A stretch of DNA of 64,000 bases from Mitsuaria sp. WAJ17 (GTDB lineage Bacteria > Pseudomonadota > Gammaproteobacteria > Burkholderiales > Burkholderiaceae_C), in assembly GCF_014174515.1 (NCBI RefSeq), contig NZ_JACJUG010000011.1, positions 1-64,000 on the forward strand, in the 5' to 3' direction. Of this stretch, positions 56,118 through 64,000 are shown in pieces (position 1 is the first letter of the stretch; every line of letters starts with the position of its first letter). Below the pieces are notes generated by a model that was not told the DNA's origin, made no database searches, and saw nothing but the letters and a program-made list of their open reading frames with translations. The translations under genes and the position numbers were made by a program.

Positions 56118-56477
56118 TGGTGGAGCCGGCGGGAATTGAACCCGCGTCCGCAAGCCATCACCGGGCAGTTCTACATGCTTAGCTCTCTGATTTGATTCTC
56201 ACGGTGCCAACGCGCAGGAGCACGCTTTGGACGCCGCCAGCTGAATAATCTCGTCGCCTGCCGTACAGCCCGGCCGGCGACCAGCCTATGTGAATGACTC
56301 CGCAGGTGTTGCCACCCCAGCCCATAGGCCAACTGTTGCGGAGCCTCGTGCTAATTAAGCAGCGAGGGCAAACTTTTCGTCGTTTGCAGGTAGTTTTTTC
56401 CAGTGGATTTACGAGCGAACTGGTGCTCGGCATGCCCTACTCCGGATCCGCACCCACGTCGAAACCAGGTCGGCCCC
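56118..56477 (-). ncRNA. ssrA: Transfer-messenger RNA (tmRNA)
   Basis: One-piece tmRNA of 360 nt. The 5' end GGGGCCG pairs with CGGCTCC before the encoded ACCA at 56118. The T-arm GGGTTCAATTCCCGCC and the 5' GGTTTCGACG are typical. The tag reading frame at 56355-56387 encodes ANDEKFALAA plus stop (GCA resume codon), a standard proteolysis tag. tmRNA with SmpB rescues stalled ribosomes. The gene follows gph by 15 bp, so its promoter must be within the gph 3' end; a CATAAT hexamer at 56492-56497 is a candidate -10. Its 3' end faces the integrase gene. Confidence 0.97.
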
Positions 56478-56492
56478 TTTCAGAACTTCAGA

Positions 56493-57215
56493 TTATGCCA
56501 GTTGCAGAGACTTCAAGAGGGCATCCGGCGTCTGGACGATGAAATCAGCCCCCCAGGCCTCGATCGGATCGCCCTGCCCCAGATAGCCCCAGGCCACGGC
56601 CACGGTGATCATGCCGGCGGCGCGGCCGGCAACGATGTCGCGCTCGTCGTCGCCCACATAGGCACAATGCTCGGCTGCCACGCCCAGGCGGCGAGCGGCC
56701 TCCAGCAGGGGCGCGGGGTGCGGCTTGGCATGCGGCGTGGTGTCCCCGCCAATCACGGTGCCCGCACGGGCGGCCAGGCCCAGGCCCAGGGTCACCGGCA
56801 ACGCAAAGCGCTCGGCCTTATTGGTCACGATGCCCCAGGGCATGGCCGCCTGCTCCAGCGCGTCCAGCATGGGATGCACCTGCTCGAAGACGGCCGTCTC
56901 CTGAAGCATGCGGGCCTCGTAGCGTGCCAGGAAATCGGCGCGCAGGGGCTCGAACTCCAGGTGCGCAGGCGTGACCTGCAGGGAGACCGCCAGCATGCCC
57001 CGCGCGCCAGCGCCCACCATGGGCCGAAGCTGGGCGTAGTCCAGGGGCGGCAGACCGCGCGCGGCGCGCAGCTCGTTGGCGGCCCCGGCGAGGTCGGGGG
57101 CACTGTCGATCAGGGTGCCGTCCAGGTCGAACAGCACGGCGCGCAGTCCGGCCAGGCGGGTTTGCAGGGCGGCGCCCACATCGGGGCTCATGCAGGTGTC
57201 CATGGGCAGGCGCAT
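56493..57215 (-). CDS. gph: Phosphoglycolate phosphatase (HAD superfamily)
   Basis: A 240-residue HAD hydrolase: motif I LFDLDGTLIDSAPDL, motif II TNK in GIVTNKAERF, Lys in HAKPHPAPLLEA and motif IV YVGDDERDIVAGRAAGM. It dephosphorylates 2-phosphoglycolate. The start at 57215 shares one base with the ubiG stop (TGATG), the common ubiG-gph pair of betaproteobacteria. A MupP-like role in cell wall recycling is the main alternative. Confidence 0.9.
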   Translation of the reverse strand: MRLPMDTCMSPDVGAALQTRLAGLRAVLFDLDGTLIDSAPDLAGAANELRAARGLPPLDYAQLRPMVGAGARGMLAVSLQVTPAHLEFEPLRADFLARYEARMLQETAVFEQVHPMLDALEQAAMPWGIVTNKAERFALPVTLGLGLAARAGTVIGGDTTPHAKPHPAPLLEAARRLGVAAEHCAYVGDDERDIVAGRAAGMITVAVAWGYLGQGDPIEAWGADFIVQTPDALLKSLQLA

Positions 57216-57919
57216 CAGACCGGGCGACGCAAGGCGAACAGGTAGTTCACGTCGGTGTCGCTGCCCAGGCTGTAGCGCTGAGTGAAGGGGTTGTAGCCGA
57301 GGCCCTTGCTGCAATGCAGCTCCAGGCCGGCCTCGCGAGCCATGCGGGCCAGCTCGGCGGGCTTGATGAAGCGCGCGTATTCATGGGTGCCGGCCGGCAG
57401 CATCTTGAGCACGTACTCGGCCCCCACGATGGCCAGCAGGAAGCTCTTGAAATTGCGGTTCAGCGTGGACATGAAGACCCACCCGCCCGGCTTCACCAGC
57501 GTGGCCAGGGCCTTCACCACGGAGGCGGGATCGGGTACGTGCTCCAGCATCTCCATGCAGGTGACGGCATCGAACTCGCCCGGGCGCTGCTCGGCCAGCG
57601 CCTCAACGGCGATCTCCTGGTAGCTCACGTTGGGCGTGCCGGCTTCCATGGCGTGCAGCTGGGCCACACGAAGGGCCTTGGTCGCAAGGTCGATGCCCAG
57701 GGCCTCGGCGCCCTTGCGCGCCAGGGAGTCGGTGAGGATGCCGCCACCGCAGCCCACGTCCAGCACCTTGAGGCCGGCCAGCGGGCAGAGGCTGTCGATC
57801 CAGCCCAGTCGAAGCGGGTTGATCTGGTGCAGCGGCTTGAATTCGCTCTCGGGGTCCCACCAGCGATGGGCCAGCTCGCCGAATTTGGCCAGCTCTTGGG
57901 GGTCGGCATTGATCGTCAT
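57215..57919 (-). CDS. ubiG: Ubiquinone biosynthesis O-methyltransferase
   Basis: A 234-residue class I methyltransferase with [25 protein letters not shown], the UbiG N-terminal signature, and SAM motif [16 protein letters not shown]. It also has [13 protein letters not shown] and [19 protein letters not shown]. It performs both O-methylations in ubiquinone synthesis, at the inner membrane surface. It is coupled to gph and supplies quinone for the cytochrome o oxidase in this window. Confidence 0.95.
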   Translation of the reverse strand: MTINADPQELAKFGELAHRWWDPESEFKPLHQINPLRLGWIDSLCPLAGLKVLDVGCGGGILTDSLARKGAEALGIDLATKALRVAQLHAMEAGTPNVSYQEIAVEALAEQRPGEFDAVTCMEMLEHVPDPASVVKALATLVKPGGWVFMSTLNRNFKSFLLAIVGAEYVLKMLPAGTHEYARFIKPAELARMAREAGLELHCSKGLGYNPFTQRYSLGSDTDVNYLFALRRPV

Positions 57920-57982
57920 GGGGCGCTATGGTAAGTCAAGCACCCCGGCGCCGGCTTGACGCAGGCCCTGCTGGAGGCGGGG

Positions 57983-59827
57983 TCAGCTCAGCGATGGCGA
58001 GTCTTCCCAGCGTCGGCCCTCGCCCAGCCAGATCTCGTTGTGGGCGGCGCCCGCGGGGATCATGGGGAAGCAGTTCTCCTGCGCAGCCACCGCCACGTCC
58101 AGGAAGAAGGGGCCGGGCGAGGCGATGCACTCGGCCAAGGCCTCGTCCAGCGCCGAGCGCTCGCTCACGCGGCGAGCCTGCCAGCCAAAGGCTCGGGCCA
58201 GGGCCACGAAGTCCGGCAGCGCCTCGGTGTAGCTGTGGCTCAGGCGGTTGCCATGGATCAACTGCTGCCACTGCCTCACCATGCCCATATAGCCATTGTT
58301 GGACAGCACCAGCTTGACCGGCGTGCGGTGCTGCACGGCGGTGGACAGCTCCTGGATGTTCATCAGCACGGAGGCATCGCCACTGACACACACCACCAGG
58401 GCCTCCGGATGCGCCACCTGCGCCCCGATGGCCGCAGGCAGGCCAAAGCCCATGGTGCCCGCGCCGCCCGAGCTGAGCCAGCGCCCGGGTGCCGCCGGGG
58501 CGAGGTATTGCGCGGCCCACATCTGGTGCTGTCCCACGTCCGTTGCAACGATGGGCTCGCAGCCCCGCGCAAGAGCCTGCGCTCGCAGCTGTCTCTGCAG
58601 CGTGCGCATCAGGGCCTGGGGCAGGATGGCGTCCTGCCGGTCCTCGAAGTCCAGGCACCGGCGGGCCTGCCAGCTCGCGATGCGACCCCACCAGGGCGCG
58701 AGGCGTTCGCGCCGCGCTTCGGCGCTGCCCGGCTGGCGCGCCTGCCAGCCCTGCAGCAACAGGCTCAGGCTCTCGCCACAATCGCCCAGCAGGGCTACGT
58801 CGGCCTTGATGACCTTGTTGATCGAACGCGGGTCGATGTCCAGGTGCACGATGCGCGCCTGCGGGCAGAAGCCCTTCAGCCGGCCGGTGACGCGGTCATC
58901 GAAGCGGGCGCCCACGCAGACCACCAGGTCGGCCTCATGCATGGCCAGGTTGGCCTCCAACGTGCCATGCATGCCCAGCATGCCCAGGCTCTGTGGATCC
59001 TGCGCTGGGAAGGCCCCCAGACCCAGCAGGGTCAGGGTGCAGGGGGCTGCGGTAGCGCGGACCAGGGTGGCAAAGCGCTCGCAGGCCGCCGGGCCGGCGT
59101 TGATCAGCCCGCCGCCGCCATAGAAGACAGGGCGCCGGGCCTCCAACAGCAGGTCCAGCGCCGCATCCACGCCGGCCGTGTCGATCGCTGGTCCTTGCGT
59201 CTGCTGTTGGGGCTGCCGTTCGGCCCGCCACGGTGCGCTGCGGGCCGGCCCCTGCCAGTGTGGCAGCGGGGTCAGCTGCACGTCCTTGGGCAGGTCCAGG
59301 AGCACCGGGCCGGGCCGGCCGCCCAGGGCCACCTCATGCGCCTTGACCACGGCGGCACTGACGGCCTCGGCGCTGCGGATCTGGTGGTTCCACTTCGTGA
59401 CAGAGCGTGAGATGCCCAGGGCGTCGCATTCCTGAAAGGCATCCGTGCCGATGGCTGAGGTGGCCACCTGGCCGCTGATGCACAGCACCGGGATGGAGTC
59501 GCACAGCGCATCCAGCAGCCCCGTGGTGGTGTTGCTCATGCCGGGACCAGAGGTCACGAAGACCACGCCCACCCGCCCAGTCGTGCGTGCATAGCCCTCA
59601 GCCGCATGCACCGCCGCCTGCTCGTGGCGCACCAGTACATGGCGCAGGCGCGGCTGGGCATGCAGGGCGTCATAAAGCGGGAGGACGGCACCACCGGGGT
59701 AGCCGAAGACTGTGTCCACGCCCAGGCTCAGCAGGGTTTCGATCAGGGCTGCCGCCCCGTTGAAAGCGGGAGGCGGCGCTGGGTCGGCAGCGGGCAGGAG
59801 GCGGGAGGAGGCAAGCGGCGCATTCAT
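57983..59827 (-). CDS. ilvB: Acetolactate synthase large subunit (AHAS)
   Basis: A 614-residue thiamine-diphosphate enzyme with [19 protein letters not shown], the catalytic Glu in [16 protein letters not shown], the middle FAD-binding-like domain and TPP motif [15 protein letters not shown] to [10 protein letters not shown]. The QWQQ and NGYMGM details fit AHAS over other POX-family enzymes. It makes acetolactate or acetohydroxybutyrate for Val, Leu and Ile. No small regulatory subunit gene is adjacent, so this is probably a second, Lrp-linked isozyme. It diverges from an Lrp-family gene. The N-terminal 20 residues are Pro/Ala-rich and non-conserved. Confidence 0.9.
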   Translation of the reverse strand: MNAPLASSRLLPAADPAPPPAFNGAAALIETLLSLGVDTVFGYPGGAVLPLYDALHAQPRLRHVLVRHEQAAVHAAEGYARTTGRVGVVFVTSGPGMSNTTTGLLDALCDSIPVLCISGQVATSAIGTDAFQECDALGISRSVTKWNHQIRSAEAVSAAVVKAHEVALGGRPGPVLLDLPKDVQLTPLPHWQGPARSAPWRAERQPQQQTQGPAIDTAGVDAALDLLLEARRPVFYGGGGLINAGPAACERFATLVRATAAPCTLTLLGLGAFPAQDPQSLGMLGMHGTLEANLAMHEADLVVCVGARFDDRVTGRLKGFCPQARIVHLDIDPRSINKVIKADVALLGDCGESLSLLLQGWQARQPGSAEARRERLAPWWGRIASWQARRCLDFEDRQDAILPQALMRTLQRQLRAQALARGCEPIVATDVGQHQMWAAQYLAPAAPGRWLSSGGAGTMGFGLPAAIGAQVAHPEALVVCVSGDASVLMNIQELSTAVQHRTPVKLVLSNNGYMGMVRQWQQLIHGNRLSHSYTEALPDFVALARAFGWQARRVSERSALDEALAECIASPGPFFLDVAVAAQENCFPMIPAGAAHNEIWLGEGRRWEDSPSLS

Positions 59828-59861
59828 GGGCCCCAGTGTCGGCCAGGCACGCCGGGAATAC

Positions 59862-59898
59862 TTTCTGAATTTTCGCCAAACAGCGCTACATTCAGAAA
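59862..59898. promoter_or_regulatory. Palindromic operator between ilvB and the Lrp-family gene
   Basis: TTTCTGAAT at 59862-59870 and its exact inverse ATTCAGAAA at 59890-59898 flank 19 bp; a weaker related half-site lies just before the regulator ATG. The region is AT-rich in a GC-rich genome. Lrp/AsnC proteins commonly bind such inverted AT-rich sites in the divergent spacer with their target gene, so I infer autoregulation and control of ilvB. Confidence 0.6.
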
Positions 59899-59927
59899 AT
59901 CTTCCTGCAATAAACTTTATTTACAGA

Positions 59928-60389
59928 ATGAAGCTGGACAAATTCGACCTCGCCATCCTGTCCGAGCTGCAGAAGGACGCCCGCAAGAGCCTGCAGGACA
60001 TCAGCCAGGCCGTTGGTCTCAGCACCTCCCCCTGCTGGACTCGCATCAAGCGCATGGAGGAGGCCGGTGTGATCGAGGGCTACGCCGTGCGAGTGAACCC
60101 GGCCGCCGTGGGGCTGGGAGACACCGTCATCGTGCACGTCACCCTGGACAGCCACTCCGATGAGGCGCTCTTCGAGTTCGGCCGCGCCCTGGAGCAGATC
60201 CCCGAGGTGCTGGAGGCCTTTCTGGTCTCTGGGGACTACGACTACTACGTGCGCATCGCCGTGGCCGACACGCGCGACTACGAACGCCTGCTGCGCGAGC
60301 GGCTCTACAAGATCCCGGGCATCCGCCACAGCAAGTCCAGCTTCGTGCTGCGCCAGCTGAAGCAGAGCCAGTTGCCGCTGCAGCGCTGA
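59928..60389 (+). CDS. Lrp/AsnC-family transcriptional regulator
   Basis: A 153-residue regulator. The N-terminal helix-turn-helix (SLQDISQAVGLSTSPCWTRIKRMEE) is followed by a RAM/AsnC ligand-binding domain with VNPAAVGLGDTVIVHVTL and VSGDYDYYVRIAVAD. ATG 59928 is the family start. It is divergent from ilvB across 100 bp that carries a palindrome. It likely senses an amino acid such as leucine and controls ilvB; the ligand is inferred. Confidence 0.92.
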   Translation: MKLDKFDLAILSELQKDARKSLQDISQAVGLSTSPCWTRIKRMEEAGVIEGYAVRVNPAAVGLGDTVIVHVTLDSHSDEALFEFGRALEQIPEVLEAFLVSGDYDYYVRIAVADTRDYERLLRERLYKIPGIRHSKSSFVLRQLKQSQLPLQR

Positions 60390-60407
60390 ATCGTCCGCCC
60401 AGGCAGC

Positions 60408-60435
60408 AAAAAGCCGCCGGACCCGTGCGGGCGGC
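60408..60435 (-). terminator. Terminator after the small basic protein gene
   Basis: GC stem GCCGCC-N11-GGCGGC at 60413-60435 followed on the minus strand by TTTTT. It lies about 40 bp beyond the stop of the small exported protein. Confidence 0.65.
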
Positions 60436-60474
60436 GGCGGCGGAGGGGCGCGGCGCAGGAGCGCGAAGCCAGAT

Positions 60475-60795
60475 TCAGTGCATGGCCTTGCCGTGCTTGT
60501 GGCTGGCTTTCATCTTGGACGAGGTCGAGGCCTTGTGCGGCTTGCCTGCGGCCTTCTTGCCCGTCTTCTTGCTGGCCTTCTTACCGGCGGTAGCCGACTT
60601 CTTGTGGGCCTTCTTGGCCCTCACGGCTGGCTGCTGCGCCACCGGCTGCTGCAGGGGCTGAGCTGCCACGGCGGGTGCCACGGCGGGCTGCGGCGTGACC
60701 AGGGGAGCAGCAGGCTGCACAGTGCCCTGGGCTTGCTGGGCCAGGGCCGGCAAGGCCAGCAGGCTGGCAAGGCTGAGGGTCAGAATGCTTTTCAT
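60475..60795 (-). CDS. Small exported Lys/Ala/His-rich protein
   Basis: A 106-residue protein. Signal peptide (LASLLALPALAQQ), then a Pro/Gln/Ala-rich spacer with PAVAPAVAAQP, then a strongly basic tail of Lys, Ala and His (KKAHKKSATAGKKASKKTGK). Such histone H1-like tails may bind nucleic acid, polyphosphate or acidic cell-envelope polymers. Low complexity makes homology unreliable. The reading frame has start, signal and terminator, so I consider it a real gene. Confidence 0.7.
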   Translation of the reverse strand: MKSILTLSLASLLALPALAQQAQGTVQPAAPLVTPQPAVAPAVAAQPLQQPVAQQPAVRAKKAHKKSATAGKKASKKTGKKAAGKPHKASTSSKMKASHKHGKAMH

Positions 60796-60843
60796 GTGCG
60801 GGATTCCAATCGAGGGACTGCTGCGAAGTCTAAGCGCTGCTCT

Positions 60844-61692
60844 TCACTCGAACACGCCTTGACGCAGCCATTTTGTTGCCACCCATTTCTCCCCTTCCAG
60901 CACTGGAGAACCACCGTGCAGGGTGAGGGTCGAGGGGTCGGGCTGGCCGTAGCTGAAGAACACGGCATTGCCCTTCACCGGCGCCACTTCCAGGCGGCTG
61001 TCCGGGAAGATGGTGCCACCGCCGCGACGCGGCGTATTGAGGTACATCACGAGGGTGCCCACCCGCTGCCCGCCGCGCTGGAGGATGGCGGGCGTACTGG
61101 CGTGGTAGGGGTCGAAGTAGTCGTAGTGCGGCAGGTACTCGGCGCCCGGCTTGTAACGAAGCACCTGCAGGCCCTCGCCGTTCTCGAGGGGCCAGTTCAG
61201 GAGCGCGGCAATACGGGCCTCGATGCGCCGGCACAGCTCGTTCTCGCCGCGTTCGAAAAACATGCCGTCGCTGGTGCGCGCGGTGTTGACCTCGCTGCCG
61301 TCAACCTTCACGGCCACGGTCTCCGAGCGGCTCAGGCGGTCGCGGCTGAAAGCCACCAGGGCGTCGCACTCCTCATGCGAAAGCAGGTCACCGAAGAGCA
61401 CGATGCGGGGATGGGCCAGGGTCAGCAGCACCTTGACGTCGCGGTCCAGGGCACGGATCACCGTGGGCTGCCCCGCCACGTCTGGCTCCGGCAGCGACTC
61501 GGTGAAAGGCTTGCCGGCACGCCGGGCCTCTTCCTTCTGGTGCGTCTGGAAGACCTGGGCGAAGGCTGTCTTCGCCACCTTCTCGTCCCAGCCACTCTGC
61601 ACCATGGCCTGAAGGATCTTGTCGCCCGACACGCCGGCGTTGATCTGCTCCGTGATCCAGCGGCACAACTCGGGAGATGCAGCCTGCCCCAT
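60844..61692 (-). CDS. 2-oxoglutarate/Fe(II) oxygenase, prolyl-4-hydroxylase-like
   Basis: A 282-residue protein. The N-terminal helical part (about 80 residues) is followed by a P4Hc oxygenase domain with the iron ligands in EYLPHYDYF (HxD) and PSTLHGGSPV-like TLHGGSP (His), and the 2-oxoglutarate Lys in GEKWVATKW. NTARTSDGMFF is typical of bacterial P4H. It probably hydroxylates a proline in a protein, EF-Tu being known for relatives. It is 26 bp downstream of yaaA on the same strand. Confidence 0.9.
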   Translation of the reverse strand: MGQAASPELCRWITEQINAGVSGDKILQAMVQSGWDEKVAKTAFAQVFQTHQKEEARRAGKPFTESLPEPDVAGQPTVIRALDRDVKVLLTLAHPRIVLFGDLLSHEECDALVAFSRDRLSRSETVAVKVDGSEVNTARTSDGMFFERGENELCRRIEARIAALLNWPLENGEGLQVLRYKPGAEYLPHYDYFDPYHASTPAILQRGGQRVGTLVMYLNTPRRGGGTIFPDSRLEVAPVKGNAVFFSYGQPDPSTLTLHGGSPVLEGEKWVATKWLRQGVFE

Positions 61693-61718
61693 CGTCCTCT
61701 CCTCGCTTCCTTCGCTCT

Positions 61719-62498
61719 TCAGCGCCTGCGGCGGAATACCAGGCGCTCCAGCGTGGAGACCTCAGCCGCGAAGGCATAGTCGTCCACGGCAAAGTCCTTC
61801 AGCCCCTCGGGGCGGTCCACGCCCTGCTCGATGCAGTAGCGGGCCATCAGGCCGCGCGCCCGCTTGGCGAAGAAGCTGATGATCTTGTAGCCGCTGCCCT
61901 TCCAGTCCTCGAACTGGCACTCGATCACGCGCGGGTGCAGCACCATGCGGTCCGCAGCCTTGAAGTACTCCTGCGACGCCAGGTTGACGACCACCGGCAC
62001 CTGCGAGGCCGCGGCACGCGCATTGAGGTGCTCGGCGATGCTGTCGCCCCAGAAGCCGTAAAGATTGCGCCCCCGCTTCGTGGCGAGCGGGGTGCCCATC
62101 TCCAGGCGGTAGGGCTGCATGCGGTCCAGCGGCCGCAGCACGCCATAGAGGCCCGAGAGGATCAGCACATGCTCCTGCGCCCAGCGCAGTTGCTTCAGGC
62201 TGAGGCTTTTCGCGTCCAGCCCGTCGTAGACGTCACCGTTGAAGGCCAGCACCGCTGGCTTGCTGTTCGCGGGCGTGAAGTGCGGCTCCCAAGCCTGGTA
62301 GCGCGCCACGTTGAGGGCGGACAGCGCGTCGGAGAGGTCCATCAGCCGCGCGATGTCGGCAGTCGTCTGCCGGCGCAGCACCTCGATCAGCTCGATGGAC
62401 TCGGGGATGAACTGCGGCTCGGTGGCCAGAGCCTCGACGGCCGGCGAGACCGGGCTGTCGTAGTCCAGGGATTTCGCGGGCGAGAGCAGGAACAGCAT
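61719..62498 (-). CDS. yaaA: Peroxide stress protein YaaA
   Basis: A 259-residue DUF328/UPF0246 protein with the N-terminal LFLLSPAKSLDYDSP, QAWEPHFTPANSKPAVLAFNGDVYDGL and YRLEMGT blocks. YaaA binds DNA and limits intracellular iron during peroxide stress in E. coli. Length and start (62498) match the family. Confidence 0.93.
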   Translation of the reverse strand: MLFLLSPAKSLDYDSPVSPAVEALATEPQFIPESIELIEVLRRQTTADIARLMDLSDALSALNVARYQAWEPHFTPANSKPAVLAFNGDVYDGLDAKSLSLKQLRWAQEHVLILSGLYGVLRPLDRMQPYRLEMGTPLATKRGRNLYGFWGDSIAEHLNARAAASQVPVVVNLASQEYFKAADRMVLHPRVIECQFEDWKGSGYKIISFFAKRARGLMARYCIEQGVDRPEGLKDFAVDDYAFAAEVSTLERLVFRRRR

Positions 62499-62569
62499 GG
62501 ATCGAAGAATGCTCGGACGAAGTCAGGCGGGGTCAGGTGATGCCCCCATTGTGTCGCAGCGCCAATGAC

Positions 62570-62598
62570 AAGGCCCGCTGCACAGAACAGCGGGCCTT
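62570..62598 (-). terminator. Terminator after the TolC-family gene
   Basis: Perfect 11-bp stem AAGGCCCGCTG-N7-CAGCGGGCCTT, 30 bp past the stop of the tolC gene. It has only a short T-run, but the stem is strong. Confidence 0.75.
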
Positions 62599-62627
62599 CC
62601 GGTGATACCGGGCTGCGCCCCTGCCGA

Positions 62628-64000
62628 CTACTTGGCCAGCAGCGCGTTGACGGCAGCCAGATCCTCAGGACGCAGCTGGCCCGCGGCCTGGCGCAGCTTG
62701 AGGCTGTTCAGCACCACGTCGTAGCGGGCTTTGGCCAGATCGCGCTGGGTTGAGAAGAGCTGGGTCTGGGCGTTCAGCACGTCCAGGTTGACTCGCACGC
62801 CCAGCTTGTAGCCCAGTTGGGTGGCTTCCAGGGCCAGCTTGGTGGAGGCCTCGGCGGCCTCGTAGGCCTTGACCTGGGCACGCAGGGACTGCACACCGAA
62901 GAAGGCACGCTTGGTGGCCTCCGAAATGCTGCGGCGGGCGAAGTCGAGGTCGTTGCGCGACTTCTCTTCCAGCTTCAGCGTTTCCTTGATGCGGTTGTCG
63001 TTGTAGCCGCCGGTGTACAGCGGGATGTTGAGCTCCAGGCCCACCTTGGCCTGGCGGGTGCTACCGGGGATCTGCACATCGCCGCGGTTGTTCACCACGC
63101 CCAGCGAGCCGTTGGCCTCCACCGTCGGGCCGTTGGCGGCCTTGGCCTTCTCGGTCTCCAGGCGGGCGACTTCCAGGCCCAGCTGAGCCTTGCGGATGAC
63201 GGGGTGCTGCTCGGACTGGCTGACCCAGGTCTCGACCTGGTCAGAGGCCAGGGCCGGCAGGGCCACGGGCTGCGCCAGGGGTTTGGGGTCCACGCCCACG
63301 CGACCGACGATCTGGTCCAGGGTGACTTGCTTGACGCGCAGGTCGTTGTCGGCGGCCAGCTCCTGGGCGGTGGCCAGGTCGTAGCGGGCCTGGGCTTCGC
63401 GGGTGTCGGTGATGGTGGCGGTGCCCACCTCGAAATTGCGCTTGGCCGAGGCCAGTTGCTCGGCCACGGCCTTCTTGTTGCCCTGAGCGGTGGCCAGGGT
63501 GTCGCGTGCGTTCAGCACATCGAAGTAGGCCTGGGCCACGCGGACGATCAGGTCCTGCTCGGCCGATTCCAGATCGGCACGGGCCACGCCCAGGCCGCGC
63601 TGAGCCTGCTCGATGGTCACGCTGTTGCCACGGTTGTAGACCGAGTACTTGGCGCTGAGACCGATCTGCGTGGCCGTGGAGTTCATGGTGGCGGCCGGCA
63701 CAGTCACCGGACCGGCGGCCGACACCGCGCCGTAACTCGGCGTGTGCGTCTGGGTCTTGTAGACGCTGGTGCCGGCGCCGAGCGTGGGTCGCGCCAGGGC
63801 ATCTGCCTGCCCTGCCTTGAACTCGGCCGACTCGGCCTGCGCGCGGGCGGCCAGGTAGCTGGCGTCATAGGCACGGGCTGCGTCGTAGAGCTCCTGCAGG
63901 CTCTGGGCCTGCACCATCGACACCCCACCGAACAACAGGCCCAGGGTGGCGGCCAGGACGCTGGCCCGCGGACGCAAAGAGGAAGAGATTCGATCAGCAG
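62628..64000 (-). CDS. tolC: TolC-family outer membrane channel protein (5' end beyond window)
   Basis: A TolC-like outer membrane factor, with a signal peptide ending GGVSMVQAQ. It has SLQELYDAARAYDASYLAARAQ and two repeats containing the TolC-type QAYFDVLNARDTLATAQ and ANGPTVEANGSLGVV segments. It has no lipobox, so it resembles TolC/type I secretion channels more than the NodT type at 21-22 kb. The frame is open through the right edge and the first start inside (63977) is a TTG, so the true start is probably just outside. It could serve type I export of the RTX protein. Confidence 0.9.
   Translation of the reverse strand, partial: ADRISSSLRPRASVLAATLGLLFGGVSMVQAQSLQELYDAARAYDASYLAARAQAESAEFKAGQADALARPTLGAGTSVYKTQTHTPSYGAVSAAGPVTVPAATMNSTATQIGLSAKYSVYNRGNSVTIEQAQRGLGVARADLESAEQDLIVRVAQAYFDVLNARDTLATAQGNKKAVAEQLASAKRNFEVGTATITDTREAQARYDLATAQELAADNDLRVKQVTLDQIVGRVGVDPKPLAQPVALPALASDQVETWVSQSEQHPVIRKAQLGLEVARLETEKAKAANGPTVEANGSLGVVNNRGDVQIPGSTRQAKVGLELNIPLYTGGYNDNRIKETLKLEEKSRNDLDFARRSISEATKRAFFGVQSLRAQVKAYEAAEASTKLALEATQLGYKLGVRVNLDVLNAQTQLFSTQRDLAKARYDVVLNSLKLRQAAGQLRPEDLAAVNALLAK

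Overview
The window looks like the chromosome of a GC-rich betaproteobacterium of the order Burkholderiales (Comamonadaceae/Roseateles-like). The grounds are a one-piece tmRNA with tag ANDEKFALAA, a RegB/RegA-type redox regulator beside a cytochrome o oxidase operon, a PEP-CTERM protein, ubiG-gph beside ssrA, and strong third-position GC. This placement is inferred from gene content; no database was searched.

Layout. 1-2.8 kb (minus): branched-chain 2-oxoacid dehydrogenase E1alpha, E1beta and the start of E2. 3.0-8.8 kb (plus): a periplasmic CpdB-type nucleotidase, a DUF885 protein and an exported CxxCH (heme-type) protein broken by a one-base shift in a G6 run. 9.15-20.34 kb (minus): a tight 12-gene cluster with visibly lower GC than its flanks. 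In transcription order it encodes ketosynthase III, acyl carrier protein, ketosynthase II, acyl-CoA oxidase-like flavoprotein, hotdog thioesterase, FAH-fold enzyme, AzlC, AzlD, branched-chain-type aminotransferase, FAD-linked D-2-hydroxyacid dehydrogenase, a malonate-decarboxylase-like carboxyltransferase and a FabG-like reductase. This is my main candidate for an undescribed system: a small discrete fatty-acid-synthase-like pathway whose product appears to become a 2-oxo acid, then an amino acid, and to be exported by AzlCD.

20.96-25.8 kb (minus): MacA-MacB plus a NodT-type outer-membrane lipoprotein. 26.0-33.0 kb (minus): cyoABCD, SURF1, RegB-type kinase and RegA-type regulator, with an FNR-like palindrome upstream of cyoA. 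33.0-38.1 kb: an MFS transporter with terminator, LysE exporter, GST, a degenerate ABC ATPase, a PEP-CTERM protein and a possible small protein.

38.2-55.9 kb (minus) is accessory DNA. It holds a 4167-residue RTX protein with a GxSxG lipase-like N-terminal region, two lipoproteins resembling immunity proteins of secreted lipases, a truncated second copy of the lipase domain (480-bp ungapped direct repeat), a 5'-truncated glycosyltransferase and a P4-type integrase facing the 3' end of ssrA, its probable integration site. The second candidate system is this toxin/immunity arrangement, in which an RTX (type I secretion) scaffold is paired with immunity lipoproteins of the type VI lipase kind.

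56.1-64 kb is core genome: ssrA, gph, ubiG, acetolactate synthase divergent from an Lrp-family regulator across a palindromic operator, a basic secreted peptide, a prolyl-4-hydroxylase-like oxygenase, yaaA and a TolC-family protein that runs off the right edge.
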